In this document: positions 54,392 through 63,446 of the stretch, piece by piece
How positions within the stretch are numbered: position 1 is the stretch's first letter
Layout: the number at the start of each line of letters is the position of its first letter
DNA from: Sandaracinaceae bacterium
Lineage (GTDB): Bacteria; Myxococcota_A; Polyangia; Polyangiales; Houyiibacteriaceae
Direction of reading: 5' to 3'
NCBI GenBank assembly: GCA_016706685.1
Contig: JADJJE010000024.1
Coordinates: 1-64,000 of the forward strand
DNA length: 64,000 nt
Position numbers and translations under genes: made by a program
The notes under the pieces: model-generated
What the model saw: only the letters and a program-made list of their open reading frames with translations
What the model was told of the DNA's origin: nothing
Database searches by the model: none

Positions 54392-56026
54392 GTGACCGAA
54401 GGCACGAGCACCGGAGCTGACACCGCGTGGGCCAGGGCCACCCGCGTGGCGTCTCGCGTGGTGACGCCGAGTCGGGTGTCCTTCCTCGCGGGAGCGCTGG
54501 GCTGCGGAGTGCTCGCGTGGATGTTCTACGACCACGCGGTGAAGGCCAGCCTGGCCATCGACGGCGTGCGCTACTTCTGGATCGACGACGACCAGATGAT
54601 CTCCATGCGCTACGCGCGCAACCTGGCCGAGGGGCACGGCCTGGTCTGGAACCCGGGCGAGTACGTGGAGGGGTACTCGAACCTCCTGTGGGTGCTGCTC
54701 ATGGCGGCGGTACACGCCCTCGGGGCACCGGACACACAAGCCGCGCTGTGGGTGCAGGGCATCAACTTCGCACTGCATCTGGGGATCCTCTACTTGTCGC
54801 TGCGGCTCTTGCGTGTGTTCGTCCCGGACGCGCGCACCTCCGCCGTGCTGCTCGTGGCGGGGCTGGTGTTCTCCATGGACATCACCTTCTGGTCCGTGAA
54901 CGGCTTCGAGACCAACCTCCTCGCGCTGCTGCAGCTCGGCTTCCTCGTGTCGCTGCTATCGCGGGGAGAAGGCTGGCCCGCGTGGCTCGCACTCACGCTC
55001 ATCCCCCTCGTTCGCAGCGATGGCGTGCACGTCTGGGCCGGCGATGCGCTCCTGGCGCTGGCGCTCTCGAAGGACCGCTCGCGCACCCTCCGCTACCTGG
55101 CGCTCACGCTCGTTCCTCTTATCGCCCACTTCGGGTGGCGCCGCGTCTACTACGGCGACTGGCTCCCCAACACCTACTACCTCAAGTCGGTCGGCCTCCC
55201 GGACAAGACGCTCACGGGCTTGCTCTACGTGGGGCGCTTTCTGCTGCGCTACGGCGTGGTCCTCGCCATCGCGTGTGGTGCCGCAGCGGCGCTCGTGCGC
55301 AGCGACCGCCGGGCCTTTTCCTTCTTCGCCACGGTGTTCATCACTGCCGCCTACAGCTGCGTGGTGGGGGGTGACAACTTCGAGCAGTGCCGGTTCTTCG
55401 CGCACACGCTGCCGGTGGTCTGGGTCTTCGCCAGCCTGGCCGGCCACCTTCTCATTCAGCATCCGCTCGGCCGCGCGGGTCTCTACGTGGCCCTCGCCGC
55501 CACCCTCCTTCCACAGCGCGCCCCGCACGCCATCCATGCCCCGAGCGCCAACGGCGACCCGCACTACCAGATCGTCGTCGGGGTGATGTTGCGCGAGCAG
55601 GCGCTCCCGGACAGCACCGTTGCCGTGATCCCGGCAGGGTTCGTCCCCTACTTCAGCCGGCTGCGCGCTCACGACATGCTCGGCAAGACCGACGCGCACA
55701 TCGCGCGGCTCCCCTACGTTCCGTTCGGGTTGCCAGCGCACGGGAAGTACGACCCGGAGTACTCCTTCGGGCGCAACCCCGACCTCGTCGTCAGCTGCCG
55801 CGCACGTGCGGTCGTCTCGTCGGCGCCGCGTCGCCTGGCCGAGTTCGAGCACCCTCAGGCGGACTATGCGTTCTCCATCCTCGCGTCGGAGCCGTTCCGC
55901 AGCCGCTACCTGCCGTACCGCATCGACAGCCCTTGGCTCGGGGCTCGATCGCAGGTGTACACGCACGCGGGCTCGCCTGAATTCGTGCGTCGGGCCCACT
56001 GGCGCGACCCCGTCGTGACCCCCTGA
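54392..56026 (+). CDS. Polytopic GT-C-type glycosyltransferase-like protein
   Basis: A 544-residue protein with about ten membrane helices. FWIDDDQMISMRYARNLAEG near residue 62 holds the acidic residues expected in the first outside loop, and HGLVWNPGEYVEGYSNLLWV follows; the pattern DD-x3-S-x-RYARNLAEGHGLVxNPGExVEGYxNxLW is widespread in bacterial GT-C proteins related to arabinofuranosyl and mannosyl transferases. The C-terminal third is an outside domain. GTG start. The donor (polyprenyl-phosphate sugar) and acceptor are unknown. Confidence 0.75.
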   Translation: MTEGTSTGADTAWARATRVASRVVTPSRVSFLAGALGCGVLAWMFYDHAVKASLAIDGVRYFWIDDDQMISMRYARNLAEGHGLVWNPGEYVEGYSNLLWVLLMAAVHALGAPDTQAALWVQGINFALHLGILYLSLRLLRVFVPDARTSAVLLVAGLVFSMDITFWSVNGFETNLLALLQLGFLVSLLSRGEGWPAWLALTLIPLVRSDGVHVWAGDALLALALSKDRSRTLRYLALTLVPLIAHFGWRRVYYGDWLPNTYYLKSVGLPDKTLTGLLYVGRFLLRYGVVLAIACGAAAALVRSDRRAFSFFATVFITAAYSCVVGGDNFEQCRFFAHTLPVVWVFASLAGHLLIQHPLGRAGLYVALAATLLPQRAPHAIHAPSANGDPHYQIVVGVMLREQALPDSTVAVIPAGFVPYFSRLRAHDMLGKTDAHIARLPYVPFGLPAHGKYDPEYSFGRNPDLVVSCRARAVVSSAPRRLAEFEHPQADYAFSILASEPFRSRYLPYRIDSPWLGARSQVYTHAGSPEFVRRAHWRDPVVTP

Positions 56027-56048
56027 CACGGTCGCGGGCGGCGGCCTG

Positions 56049-56849
56049 TCAGCGCGGCCGCACCAGCTTGAGCAGGTCGTGGTGCAGCTTGCCGTTGCTG
56101 GCGATGACGTTCGGCTCGTGGATGGTGTTCGTGCCGGCGAAGCTGGTGAAGCGCCCCCCGGCTTCACGCACCAGCACGGCGGCCGGGCACACGTCGTAGG
56201 GCCGGATGTCGAGATCGATCATGGCGTCCACCTTGCCCAGCAGGAGCTGGCGGTAGCCGTCGAAGTCCGCGAAGCCGCGGCAGGTGTAGATGCGCCCTCC
56301 GAGCTCCGCCGGAAGGTCCAAGCGACCGGCCGCGCGGAACTGGTCGAGCCCTCCGTGAGAGACCACGGCGTCGTCCAGCGAGGCCACCTCCGACACGCGC
56401 AGCGGGCGCCCGTTCATGGTGGCGCCGTGCCCCTTGACCCCCACGAACAGGTCGCCGCTGGCCGGCATGAGCGCCATGCCCAGCACCGGCTCGCCGTCGG
56501 CTTCGAGGCCCAGCAAGATGCTCCACGTGGGCAGCCCCCGCACGAAGGCGCGCGTTCCGTCGATGGGGTCCACCAGGAAGCGCAGCCCCGTGGTCATGGC
56601 GTCGTCACTGCCCGTCTCTTCGCCCCAGGTGCGCGCCTCGGGGTACTGCTCCGCCAGGAACCCCAGCAAGCGCTCCTCCACCAGCTGGTCGGCTTCGGTG
56701 ACGGGGCTTCTGTCGGGCTTGCGCTGCGTGCGCGCGGCCACGCCGCCCGAGTACAGACGCAGGGCCAGCTCGCCGCAGGCCAGCAGCTCGTCGGTCAGCG
56801 CGCGCAGGCCAGCAGGGCCCCCGATTCGGTCGAGATCAAATGGCTCCAT
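56049..56849 (-). CDS. Inositol monophosphatase-family phosphatase (HisN/SuhB-like)
   Basis: A 266-residue lithium-sensitive-type phosphatase fold. WGEETGS (motif with metal-binding glutamates), FLVDPIDGTRAFVRGLPTW (metal-binding DPIDGT) and LDIRPYDVCPAAVLVREAGG (with the aspartate D in PYD) are all present. Substrates in this family range over inositol phosphates, histidinol phosphate and PAP. HisN is the best functional guess given the short RGLPTW signature, but no histidine gene is nearby. It is convergent with the glycosyltransferase-like gene and divergent from the lipoprotein gene. Confidence 0.87.
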   Translation of the reverse strand: MEPFDLDRIGGPAGLRALTDELLACGELALRLYSGGVAARTQRKPDRSPVTEADQLVEERLLGFLAEQYPEARTWGEETGSDDAMTTGLRFLVDPIDGTRAFVRGLPTWSILLGLEADGEPVLGMALMPASGDLFVGVKGHGATMNGRPLRVSEVASLDDAVVSHGGLDQFRAAGRLDLPAELGGRIYTCRGFADFDGYRQLLLGKVDAMIDLDIRPYDVCPAAVLVREAGGRFTSFAGTNTIHEPNVIASNGKLHHDLLKLVRPR

Positions 56850-56894
56850 CCCCCTACGATTGCACGCGCGGACCAGGCGTGACAGGCCTCCCGC

Positions 56895-57896
56895 ATGTCC
56901 ACGCGCTCCCGTGCCTTCGTGCCCTGGCTGGCGGGTGTCGCGCTCGCGACGCTGGCGGTGGGCTGCGACGGCTGCACCAAGGCGGGCCAGCTGCGCGTGG
57001 ACGGCGACTTCCCCTACGTGCGCTGCCTCGCCGTGGACGAGCGCGAGGCCGCCGAGTGGTCGGTGGGTGACCTCCGGCTCCGCTCCGAGGGGCGCGTGCT
57101 GACCATCGAGGGCATCGAGCCGCCGCTGCGCATGGCGGCCTTCGTGGGCCCCGGGCCAGGCAGCGCGGACCCTACACGGGCCCTCGGGGCGCTCGGCCCC
57201 CACGGCGCCAAGCTGGTGTGGGTGCTCGGTGAGCTGGGCGACAGCGAGGCCCACGCGCAGCGCACGCTCGCAGCCCTGGCGGCGTACCCGGGGGTATCGT
57301 TGGTGCTCGCCAGCGGGCGCGATGACTTCGACGTGCTCGAAGAGGCCTGGGACAGCCTCTCCGACGAAGCCGCTGCCCACGTCATCGATCTGCGCCCCTT
57401 CCGGGCCGTGCGGGTGGGGACCAGCGTCTTCGGTCTGACCTCCGGCGGGGCAGGGGGGCGCTACGCCCGCAACCGCTCCTCCTGTGGCTTTGGTGAGGAC
57501 GACCTCGAGGAGGTCGAAGACGCGCTGCCGGACGCCGAGGAGGCGCGGCGCTTCATGGTGTCCTGGGCCGCGCCCGCCGGTGGGGTGGCCCGCGACGAGG
57601 GAGGCACCGACGGAGGCGATCCGGCCCTGGCCGAGTTCATGACCGACAACGGTATCGCCGGCGGCCTGTTCGCCTGGCCCCCGCACGGTGCCTGGTCGGG
57701 CAGCCGGGTGGGCACCGATCGCGTGACACCCTTGGAGGAGCGGGCGGCTGATCCAGCGGCCCAGGTGGTGGTGGGCCGCATCGCGGGGCCCCCTGTCGAG
57801 CGCCGCGACGGCTCCCGCGCTCCGAACGGGGCCCTGCTGCTGGAGGTGCGCGACGGAGGCTTGGCTATCCTCGGGCACGCCCCGAGCGCACCTTGA
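56895..57896 (+). CDS. Lipoprotein, possibly degenerate metallophosphoesterase-like
   Basis: A 333-residue protein with lipobox AVGC (cysteine 24). The mature part (RLRSEGRVLTIEGI, AKLVWVLGELGDSEA, VSLVLASGRDDFDVLEEAW) follows the beta-alpha-beta order of metallophosphoesterases, but the metal-binding histidine/aspartate motifs are absent or unclear. The last third has GIAGGLFAWPPHGAWSG and VVVGRIAGPP. No certain family. It is followed 57 bases later by the yceD operon. Confidence 0.55.
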   Translation: MSTRSRAFVPWLAGVALATLAVGCDGCTKAGQLRVDGDFPYVRCLAVDEREAAEWSVGDLRLRSEGRVLTIEGIEPPLRMAAFVGPGPGSADPTRALGALGPHGAKLVWVLGELGDSEAHAQRTLAALAAYPGVSLVLASGRDDFDVLEEAWDSLSDEAAAHVIDLRPFRAVRVGTSVFGLTSGGAGGRYARNRSSCGFGEDDLEEVEDALPDAEEARRFMVSWAAPAGGVARDEGGTDGGDPALAEFMTDNGIAGGLFAWPPHGAWSGSRVGTDRVTPLEERAADPAAQVVVGRIAGPPVERRDGSRAPNGALLLEVRDGGLAILGHAPSAP

Positions 57897-57920
57897 CTTA
57901 CCAGGGTCCGCCGCTAAGGT
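57893..57920 (+). promoter_or_regulatory. Sigma-70-type promoter of the yceD-rpmF-fab operon
   Basis: TTGACT (57893-57898), a 16-base spacer and TAAGGT (57915-57920) lie 34 bases before the yceD ATG; the -35 overlaps the stop codon of the previous gene. Confidence 0.5.
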
Positions 57921-57953
57921 AGCGCGCTTCCGTGCGCCTAGCCGAGCACCACC

Positions 57954-58508
57954 ATGCCCACGTTCACCATCAACACTGACGAGCTCAGCGAGTCCGGTAA
58001 GGAATACTCCTTCCCGGTCGAGCCGTCGTGGCTGGACACGGTCATGGAGGACGCGGGCCTGCGTGGTGTCCCCGGTGAGGTCGGCCAGGTGAAGGTCATT
58101 GCCCACCGCATCGTCGATGACATCGCCATCTCCGGGCGCGTCCAGGCCAGCATGCTGGGCACCTGTGTGCGCTGCCTCGAAGACATGCGCGTGGACGCCA
58201 ACGTGAAGCTGTCGCTCAGCGTCAGCCCACGCTCGGCCGCCAAGGCGCTCCCCGAAGAGCTGGAGCTCACCCCCGAAGACCTCGACCGCGAGTTCTACGA
58301 CGGCATGACCGTGGTGCTGGACGACGTGGTGCGCGAGAACCTCATCCTCGAGGTCCCCATGAAGCCGCTGTGCAGCGAGTCCTGCACGGGCATCGAGATT
58401 CCGGCGCATGTGCGCCCCCCAGCCGACTTCGGTGTGTCCGAGGAAGCGCTGGAATCCCTCAAGAAGCTCAGGCAGGCGCTCCCCGATGCGTCTGCACCAA
58501 GAAAATAG
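57954..58508 (+). CDS. yceD: YceD/DUF177 family protein
   Basis: A 184-residue member of the DUF177 (YceD) family, which is linked to 23S rRNA maturation and is almost always found before rpmF. SMLGTCVRCLEDMRVDANVKL (the CVRC pair) and FYDGMTVVLDDVVRENLILEVPMKPLC, then CSESCTG, are the family cysteine motifs. Ten bases separate it from rpmF. Its role in coordinating ribosome assembly with lipid synthesis is inferred from the gene order. Confidence 0.9.
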   Translation: MPTFTINTDELSESGKEYSFPVEPSWLDTVMEDAGLRGVPGEVGQVKVIAHRIVDDIAISGRVQASMLGTCVRCLEDMRVDANVKLSLSVSPRSAAKALPEELELTPEDLDREFYDGMTVVLDDVVRENLILEVPMKPLCSESCTGIEIPAHVRPPADFGVSEEALESLKKLRQALPDASAPRK

Positions 58509-58517
58509 GAGTATCCC

Positions 58518-58709
58518 GTGGCCGTTCCGAAGCGACGCACCAGCCGCATGAAGCGCAAACAGCGCCGAGCCAACCATGACAAGGTGGCCGCGCCCAACCT
58601 GACCGCTTGCCCCACGTGTGGGGACATGATGGTGCCGCACCGTATCTGCCCGTCCTGCGGTCACTACAAGGGCCGTCAGTTCTTCCAGGGCAAGGAAGAG
58701 CTCGGCTGA
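58518..58709 (+). CDS. rpmF: 50S ribosomal protein L32
   Basis: A 63-residue L32 with the typical basic start MAVPKRRTSRMKRKQRR and four zinc-binding cysteines, C31, C34, C44 and C47 (ACPTCG ... CPSCG). GTG start preceded by AGGAG. Ends in GRQFFQGKEELG. The yceD-rpmF order followed by fatty-acid synthesis genes is widespread in bacteria. Confidence 0.97.
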   Translation: MAVPKRRTSRMKRKQRRANHDKVAAPNLTACPTCGDMMVPHRICPSCGHYKGRQFFQGKEELG

Positions 58710-58737
58710 CGCGCTCGCGCGGCCGAGCACGTGTCCG

Positions 58738-59484
58738 ATGTTCGATCTGACCAACAAGGTCGCCATCGTCACAGGCGGGTCGAGGGGGATCGGGCGTTCG
58801 GTCTGCGTGGCTCTCGCGCAGGCCGGCGCCTATGTCGTCGTCAACTTCCGCAGCGGTGAGGCCGCCGCGCAAGAGACGCTGGCACTCATCACGGCTGCCG
58901 GGGGGCAGGGCGAGGTGCTGGGCTTCGACGTGGCCGACCCGGACGCCAGCGAGGCGGCGGTGAAAGACGTGGTCGCGCGCAGGGGCCGGCTCGACATCTT
59001 GGTGAACAACGCCGGGGTGGCCATCGACCAGCTGCTGGCGCGGGTGAAGCCCGAGGACCTGCACGCCACCTGGGCCATCAACCTGAACGGCACCATCTTC
59101 TGCGCCAAGGCGGCCATCCGCCCCATGATGAAGGCCAAGACCGGTCGCATCATCAACCTGTCCAGCGTCGTGGCCGAGTCCGGCAACCCCGGGCAGGCAG
59201 TCTACTCGGCGTCCAAGGCAGGCATCATCGGCCTGACCAAGACGCTGGCGCGCGAGTACGCCAAGCGCGGCATCACCGTCAACGCGGTGTCCCCAGGCTT
59301 CATCGAGACCGACATGACCTCGTCCCTGCCGGAGGCCGCCCGCGAGGGCATCCTCACGCAGACGCCGCTCGGGCGCATCGGGCGCCCCGAAGAAGTGGCG
59401 GCCGCCGTGCTCTTCCTGGCCAGCGACGAGGCCGGTTACATCACGGGTCAAGTGTTACGCGTGAATGGCGGAATGTACGTTTGA
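58738..59484 (+). CDS. fabG: 3-oxoacyl-ACP reductase FabG
   Basis: A 248-residue short-chain dehydrogenase for the NADPH-dependent reduction step of type II fatty-acid synthesis. TGGSRGIGR (12-20), NNAG (90-93), catalytic serine (S142 or S143), Y156 and K160 in YSASK, and AVSPGFIETDMTS are all present. It is between rpmF and acpP, which supports FabG over other SDR roles. Ends with GQVLRVNGGMYV. Confidence 0.95.
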   Translation: MFDLTNKVAIVTGGSRGIGRSVCVALAQAGAYVVVNFRSGEAAAQETLALITAAGGQGEVLGFDVADPDASEAAVKDVVARRGRLDILVNNAGVAIDQLLARVKPEDLHATWAINLNGTIFCAKAAIRPMMKAKTGRIINLSSVVAESGNPGQAVYSASKAGIIGLTKTLAREYAKRGITVNAVSPGFIETDMTSSLPEAAREGILTQTPLGRIGRPEEVAAAVLFLASDEAGYITGQVLRVNGGMYV

Positions 59485-59568
59485 AGACACGAGCGCGTTT
59501 GCCGTTGCACCACGCTGCTTTGCCCTTCACGCTGGCTTAAAATACAGAATCAATACCAGGAGACACGC

Positions 59569-59805
59569 ATGGATATCGCCGAGAAGGTCAAAGAGATTAT
59601 TTCGCAGCAGCTCGACGTGGACCAGGCGTCCATCGAAGAGAGCGCCAACTTCATCGACGACCTGGGCGCCGACTCGCTCGCCATCGTGGAGCTCGCGCTC
59701 GCGTTCGAGGAGCAGTTCGAGATCGAGATCCCGGACGAGCACACCGAGCAGATCCGCACCGTGGCGGACGCCATCGCGTACATCAAAGAGCACGCTGGCA
59801 AGTAA
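59569..59805 (+). CDS. acpP: Acyl carrier protein
   Basis: A 78-residue ACP. The phosphopantetheine serine is S36 in DDLGADSLAIVEL. The chain is acidic and helical as expected (LAFEEQFEIEIPDE, then AYIKEHAGK). The ATG has AGGAG seven bases upstream. An 84-base leader separates it from fabG and contains TAAAAT at about 59537, a possible -10 for an internal acpP promoter, without a good -35. Confidence 0.97.
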   Translation: MDIAEKVKEIISQQLDVDQASIEESANFIDDLGADSLAIVELALAFEEQFEIEIPDEHTEQIRTVADAIAYIKEHAGK

Positions 59806-59879
59806 CTCGAGTTCTCTTCGAGCAATCTTCGGGGGCGACGTCCTCGCAAGCTGAGCGGACCAACGGTAAGGAGCCAGAT

Positions 59880-61124
59880 ATGCGAAGGGTTGTGGTAACC
59901 GGCGTAGGCGCGGTCAGCCCATGCGGCGTGAACGTGGCGTCGACCTGGGAAAACGTTCTTCGGGGGAAGAGCGGAATCGCGCGCATTCAATCGTTCGATC
60001 CCGAAGACTTCGGGTCGCAGATCGCCGGGGAGTGCCGCGACTTCGATCCGCTCACCGTGGTGGAGAAGAAGCGACTTCGCGAGATGGCGCGCTTCATCCA
60101 CATTGGGCTCGGAGCCTCGGCCGAGGCGGTGGCGCACGCCAACATCGACGGCCTGTCCGAAGAGGTGCGCGACCGCATCGGCACGTTCATCGGCGTGGGC
60201 TTCTGCGGCATCGAGTACTTCGAGGACACGTGCAAGACGCTGTTCGAGAAGGGCCCGCGGCGCATCACGCCGTACTTCATCCCGGCCACGATCTCGAACC
60301 TCGCCCCTGGTCAGGTCAGCATGCGCTTCGGGTTCCGCGGCCCCAGCTACACCAACACGAGCGCGTGCTCGTCGGGGGCTCACGCCATCGGCGAGGCCTT
60401 CAAGTGGATCGCGCGCGGCGGCATCGACGCCGCCGTGGCGGGTGGCACCGAGGCCGCCGTCACGCCCACCGGAGTGGGTGGCTTCGCGGCCATGCGCGCC
60501 CTCAGCAAGCGCAACGACGCTCCCGAGGCCGCCAGCCGGCCGTTCGACAAGGGCCGTGACGGCTTCGTCATCGGCGAGGGCGCGGGGGTCATGGTGCTCG
60601 AGGAGCTCGAGTTCGCGAAGGCGCGCGGGGCCAACATCCTCTGCGAGATCGTGGGCTACGGGGCCAGCGCCGACGCGTACCACCTCACCCAGCCTGCGCC
60701 CGAGGGCGAGGGCGGTCAGCGCTCCATGCGCATGGCGTTGATGGACGCGGGCCTGAACCCCGAGGACGTCACCTACGTGAACGCGCACGGCACCAGCACG
60801 CCCACCGGCGACATGCTGGAGCTGGGCGGCATTCGGAAGGTGTTCGGCAGCCACGCCACCAACGGCCTGTGCATCTCCAGCACCAAGAGCATGACGGGGC
60901 ACCTGCTGGGCGCCGCGGGCGGGCTCGAGGCCGTGTTCTCGGTGCTGGCCATCCGCGACGGCGCCATCCCGCCCACCATCAACCTGGACGACCCCGAGGA
61001 AGAGACACAGGGTCTCGATCTGGTGCCCAAGGTGGGCCGCCAGACGCCGGTCAACGCCGTGCTGTCCAACTCCTTCGGCTTCGGCGGCACCAACGCCTCG
61101 CTCGTGTTTCGGAGGTTCTCGTGA
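59880..61124 (+). CDS. fabF: 3-oxoacyl-ACP synthase II FabF
   Basis: A 414-residue condensing enzyme. Catalytic C163 in TNTSACSSGAHAIG; histidines in NAHGTSTPTGD and SMTGHLLGAAGGLE; and the lysine of KSMTGH follow the FabF/FabB pattern. SNSFGFGGTNASLVF closes the fold. AAGGAG eight bases before the ATG is a strong ribosome-binding site. Its stop overlaps the rpiB start by four bases. Confidence 0.95.
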   Translation: MRRVVVTGVGAVSPCGVNVASTWENVLRGKSGIARIQSFDPEDFGSQIAGECRDFDPLTVVEKKRLREMARFIHIGLGASAEAVAHANIDGLSEEVRDRIGTFIGVGFCGIEYFEDTCKTLFEKGPRRITPYFIPATISNLAPGQVSMRFGFRGPSYTNTSACSSGAHAIGEAFKWIARGGIDAAVAGGTEAAVTPTGVGGFAAMRALSKRNDAPEAASRPFDKGRDGFVIGEGAGVMVLEELEFAKARGANILCEIVGYGASADAYHLTQPAPEGEGGQRSMRMALMDAGLNPEDVTYVNAHGTSTPTGDMLELGGIRKVFGSHATNGLCISSTKSMTGHLLGAAGGLEAVFSVLAIRDGAIPPTINLDDPEEETQGLDLVPKVGRQTPVNAVLSNSFGFGGTNASLVFRRFS

Positions 61125-61567
61125 GCACCAAGCCTGCCCTCGTGTTCGGCAGCGACCACGCCGGCCTCGCCCTCAAGCGCGTCCTCCAGAAACGCGCGGA
61201 GGAGCTGGGGTACACCGTGACCGACGTGGGGACACACGACGAGGCTTCCACGGATTATCCGGACTGGGCCCACCGAGTGGCGGCGCAGGTGGTGGCCGGG
61301 CAGGGCTGGGGCGTGCTGGTCTGCGGCACCGGCATCGGCATGAGCATCAGCGCCAACCGTCACAAGGGCGTCCGCGCGGCGCTCTGCGGCGACGTGTTCA
61401 GCGCCAAGATGACCCGCGCCCACAACGACGCCAACGTGCTGTGCTTGGGCGCCCGCGTGGTGGGCGAGGGGCTGGCCCTCGAGATCTTCGAGGCGTTTCT
61501 AGCGGCCCCGTTCGAGGGCGGGCGTCACCAGCGACGCATCGACAAGATCGAGCCGAATGCTTCGTGA
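61121..61567 (+). CDS. rpiB: Ribose-5-phosphate isomerase B
   Basis: A 148-residue RpiB. VFGSDHAGLALK is the conserved start, GWGVLVCGTGIGMSISANRHKGVRAA holds the catalytic cysteine and phosphate loop, and TRAHNDANVLCLGARVVGE the next block. The GTG overlaps the fabF stop and is preceded by GGAGG. A fabF-rpiB pairing is found in many proteobacteria, often with glyA after it; glyA is not here. RpiB and LacAB share the fold; a pentose-phosphate role is usual. Confidence 0.95.
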   Translation: MSTKPALVFGSDHAGLALKRVLQKRAEELGYTVTDVGTHDEASTDYPDWAHRVAAQVVAGQGWGVLVCGTGIGMSISANRHKGVRAALCGDVFSAKMTRAHNDANVLCLGARVVGEGLALEIFEAFLAAPFEGGRHQRRIDKIEPNAS

Positions 61568-61581
61568 TAGAGTCCCCAGCC

Positions 61582-61764
61582 ATGCGCTGGGTCGTACGTG
61601 ATGTCGCAGGCGGGTTGCTGGTGGTTGCCTCGTTGGCCACCTGCGTCGAGGGCATGCTGCGCCTGCGCGACCACGACTACTTGGCCGCGCTGGCCGTGAT
61701 CCTGCTGGGGCTCGCGCTGCTGGGCGCGGGCGTGGAGCTGCTGCGGCCCACGGTGGGGGAGTGA
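61582..61764 (+). CDS. Small two-helix membrane protein
   Basis: A 60-residue protein with two hydrophobic helices (AGGLLVVASLATCVEGML and YLAALAVILLGLALLGAGVELL). No family recognised. The ATG lies 14 bases after rpiB, and its stop overlaps the GTG of the parvulin-like gene (GTGA), so it is translated with its neighbours. The same layout appears in small partner subunits, but nothing more can be said. Confidence 0.55.
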   Translation: MRWVVRDVAGGLLVVASLATCVEGMLRLRDHDYLAALAVILLGLALLGAGVELLRPTVGE

Positions 61765-62720
61765 TGCCCGTGCGCCGCAAGTTCGTCAGGGTGTTCGCCT
61801 GGCGCCCGCAGGGAGCCCTGCTGGTTGTGCTCGCGATGGGCTGCGGCAACGGCAACGACGCGCCCGCACCCGTTCCCCGGCCCGTGAGCGAGGCAGCGGT
61901 CGGCGACCAGGCCGTGGTGGCGCGGGTAGGTGAAGACGTCATCCGCGTCGCTCAGGTGGAGCAGTACGTGGCCACACACGGGGTGAGTCCGCGTGAGGCG
62001 CTCCGCGCCCTCGAAGACGACGCGCTCCTGCTGCAGGAGGCCCGCCGGCAGGGGTGGCAGACGGCCGACGTGGGCGCCCAGCAGCGCGCCGAGGAGCAGC
62101 TGTTCGCGCAGCGTGTGCTCCTGGACATCGAGCGCGAGCACCCGCTCGATGGGCCGACCGAAGCCGAGGTCGACACCTACCTGCGCGAGCACTTGGCGGA
62201 GATCGTCCGCGAGGAGCAGCGGGACTGCGTGCAGGTGCTGGTGCAGGTGCCGCCCGGCGCCACCGAGGAGCAAGAACGCCTCGCCCAGGCGTACGTGGAG
62301 CGGACGCTCGAGCGTATGCGGGCCGAAGGTGTCTCCGCCGTGTGGTCCAGTCAGCCGCCCGAATATCAGGGGCTCCGGGTACTGTCGCAATACCTGCCCC
62401 CCGCCAGCCCCAGCACGGACATGCCCGACGAATTCCGACGTGCGCTGTTCGGGCTCACCGCCCCGGGGGCAGCAGCAGAGCCCGTGCACACCGCCAACGG
62501 GTGGCATGCCGTGGCCGTCACGGACATCCACGCGCCCATCGCCCCCGATTCGCCGAGAGCGCGTGAGGTAGCCCGCGAGCGGCTGGTCACCGTGCGTCGA
62601 CGCGAGGCCATGACTGCGCTCATCCGAACGCTGAGCCAACGCTACCCCGTGAGCGTCGAGCGCGAGCACCTCGAGGCCATCTTGCCGGCCCTCGGAGAGC
62701 CGTCGGGGCCCGCCACGTGA
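61761..62720 (+). CDS. Parvulin/SurA-like lipoprotein (PpiC-type)
   Basis: A 319-residue lipoprotein: lipobox AMGC (cysteine 28) after VVVLAM. The N-terminal helices (about 50-130, VAQVEQYVATHGVSPREALRALEDDALLLQEARRQG) are like the SurA-type chaperone domain. The parvulin segment follows at about 150-255, with DCVQVLVQVPPGATEEQ, YLPPASPSTDMPDEFRRALFGL and EPVHTANGWHAVAVTDI. It should be an outer-membrane folding factor. The start may be GTG 61761 or ATG 61764. Its end overlaps the next gene by four bases. Confidence 0.8.
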   Translation: MMPVRRKFVRVFAWRPQGALLVVLAMGCGNGNDAPAPVPRPVSEAAVGDQAVVARVGEDVIRVAQVEQYVATHGVSPREALRALEDDALLLQEARRQGWQTADVGAQQRAEEQLFAQRVLLDIEREHPLDGPTEAEVDTYLREHLAEIVREEQRDCVQVLVQVPPGATEEQERLAQAYVERTLERMRAEGVSAVWSSQPPEYQGLRVLSQYLPPASPSTDMPDEFRRALFGLTAPGAAAEPVHTANGWHAVAVTDIHAPIAPDSPRAREVARERLVTVRRREAMTALIRTLSQRYPVSVEREHLEAILPALGEPSGPAT

Positions 62721-63388
62721 GCACCCCCGAGGCGCCCTGGCGTGATGCCATCGAGACCGAGCGCGACCAAGTGGAGAGCGCGTTCACGCCCATCTTGCGC
62801 GCGCTCTTCCGTTCGGCACCGGGGGTCATCGCGGCGGTCTTCGTGGATCACGAGGGCGAGTGCATCGACTATTGCGTGGGGATCGACCCATACGATGCAA
62901 AGGTGGCCGGGGCCCACCTCATCCTGGTGCTGAGCGAGATTCAGCCCCGTGTGGTGAGCTTGATGGCCGGTGATGCGCTCGACTTCATCGTGTTCGGGAG
63001 TGAGCGCGATCTCATGCTGCGGCGTGTGTCCGACGGCTTCGCGCTGGTCATCCTGACCAGCAGCGGGACGCTCGACGAGTCGCTCATGGAACACATCGAG
63101 ATGGTGGTGCAGGCCATCCGCAACGAGCTCCATGAGGCGGCGCCCATCTGGGACGTGCGTCTCGCGCCGCTCGACGTGGTGGTGCGCCCCTCCGGTCCAT
63201 GGGTCTTTGCGCCCGAGGTCGTGAAGCGTGGCGACGAGCGCATCGCCATCCTGGATGTCATGGGGCGGTGGGAAGAAGGGGAGCACCTGCCAGGTGGCAA
63301 GCTGGTCTGCTTCCGGGTGCACACCGAGCACTATCGCGAGCTGACCCTGGCGTACGACGTGTCCAACAAGAGCTGGTTCGCCTGGTGA
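62717..63388 (+). CDS. Roadblock/LC7-like (MglB-type) domain protein
   Basis: A 223-residue protein whose first 125 residues resemble the Roadblock/LC7 fold: PILRALFRSAPGVIAAVFVDHEGECIDYC and VAGAHLILVLSEI, then FIVFGSERDLMLRRVSDGFALVILTSSG. In Myxococcota these domains (as in MglB) regulate small GTPases that set cell polarity. No GTPase gene is in the window. The C-terminal 90 residues are unassigned (WVFAPEVVKRGDERIAILD). The GTG is coupled to the parvulin gene (GTGA). Confidence 0.65.
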   Translation: MSTPEAPWRDAIETERDQVESAFTPILRALFRSAPGVIAAVFVDHEGECIDYCVGIDPYDAKVAGAHLILVLSEIQPRVVSLMAGDALDFIVFGSERDLMLRRVSDGFALVILTSSGTLDESLMEHIEMVVQAIRNELHEAAPIWDVRLAPLDVVVRPSGPWVFAPEVVKRGDERIAILDVMGRWEEGEHLPGGKLVCFRVHTEHYRELTLAYDVSNKSWFAW

Positions 63389-63446
63389 AGGCGCGGGCCG
63401 AACTCGTTCTTTGCACCACCCCCGCCGCTCGCGTAGGATCGCGCCG

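Noticed and set aside
56023..56052. Inverted repeat CTGACA/TGTCAG between convergent genes
   Set aside because: Only six pairs with an 18-base loop and no T-tract; too weak for a terminator.
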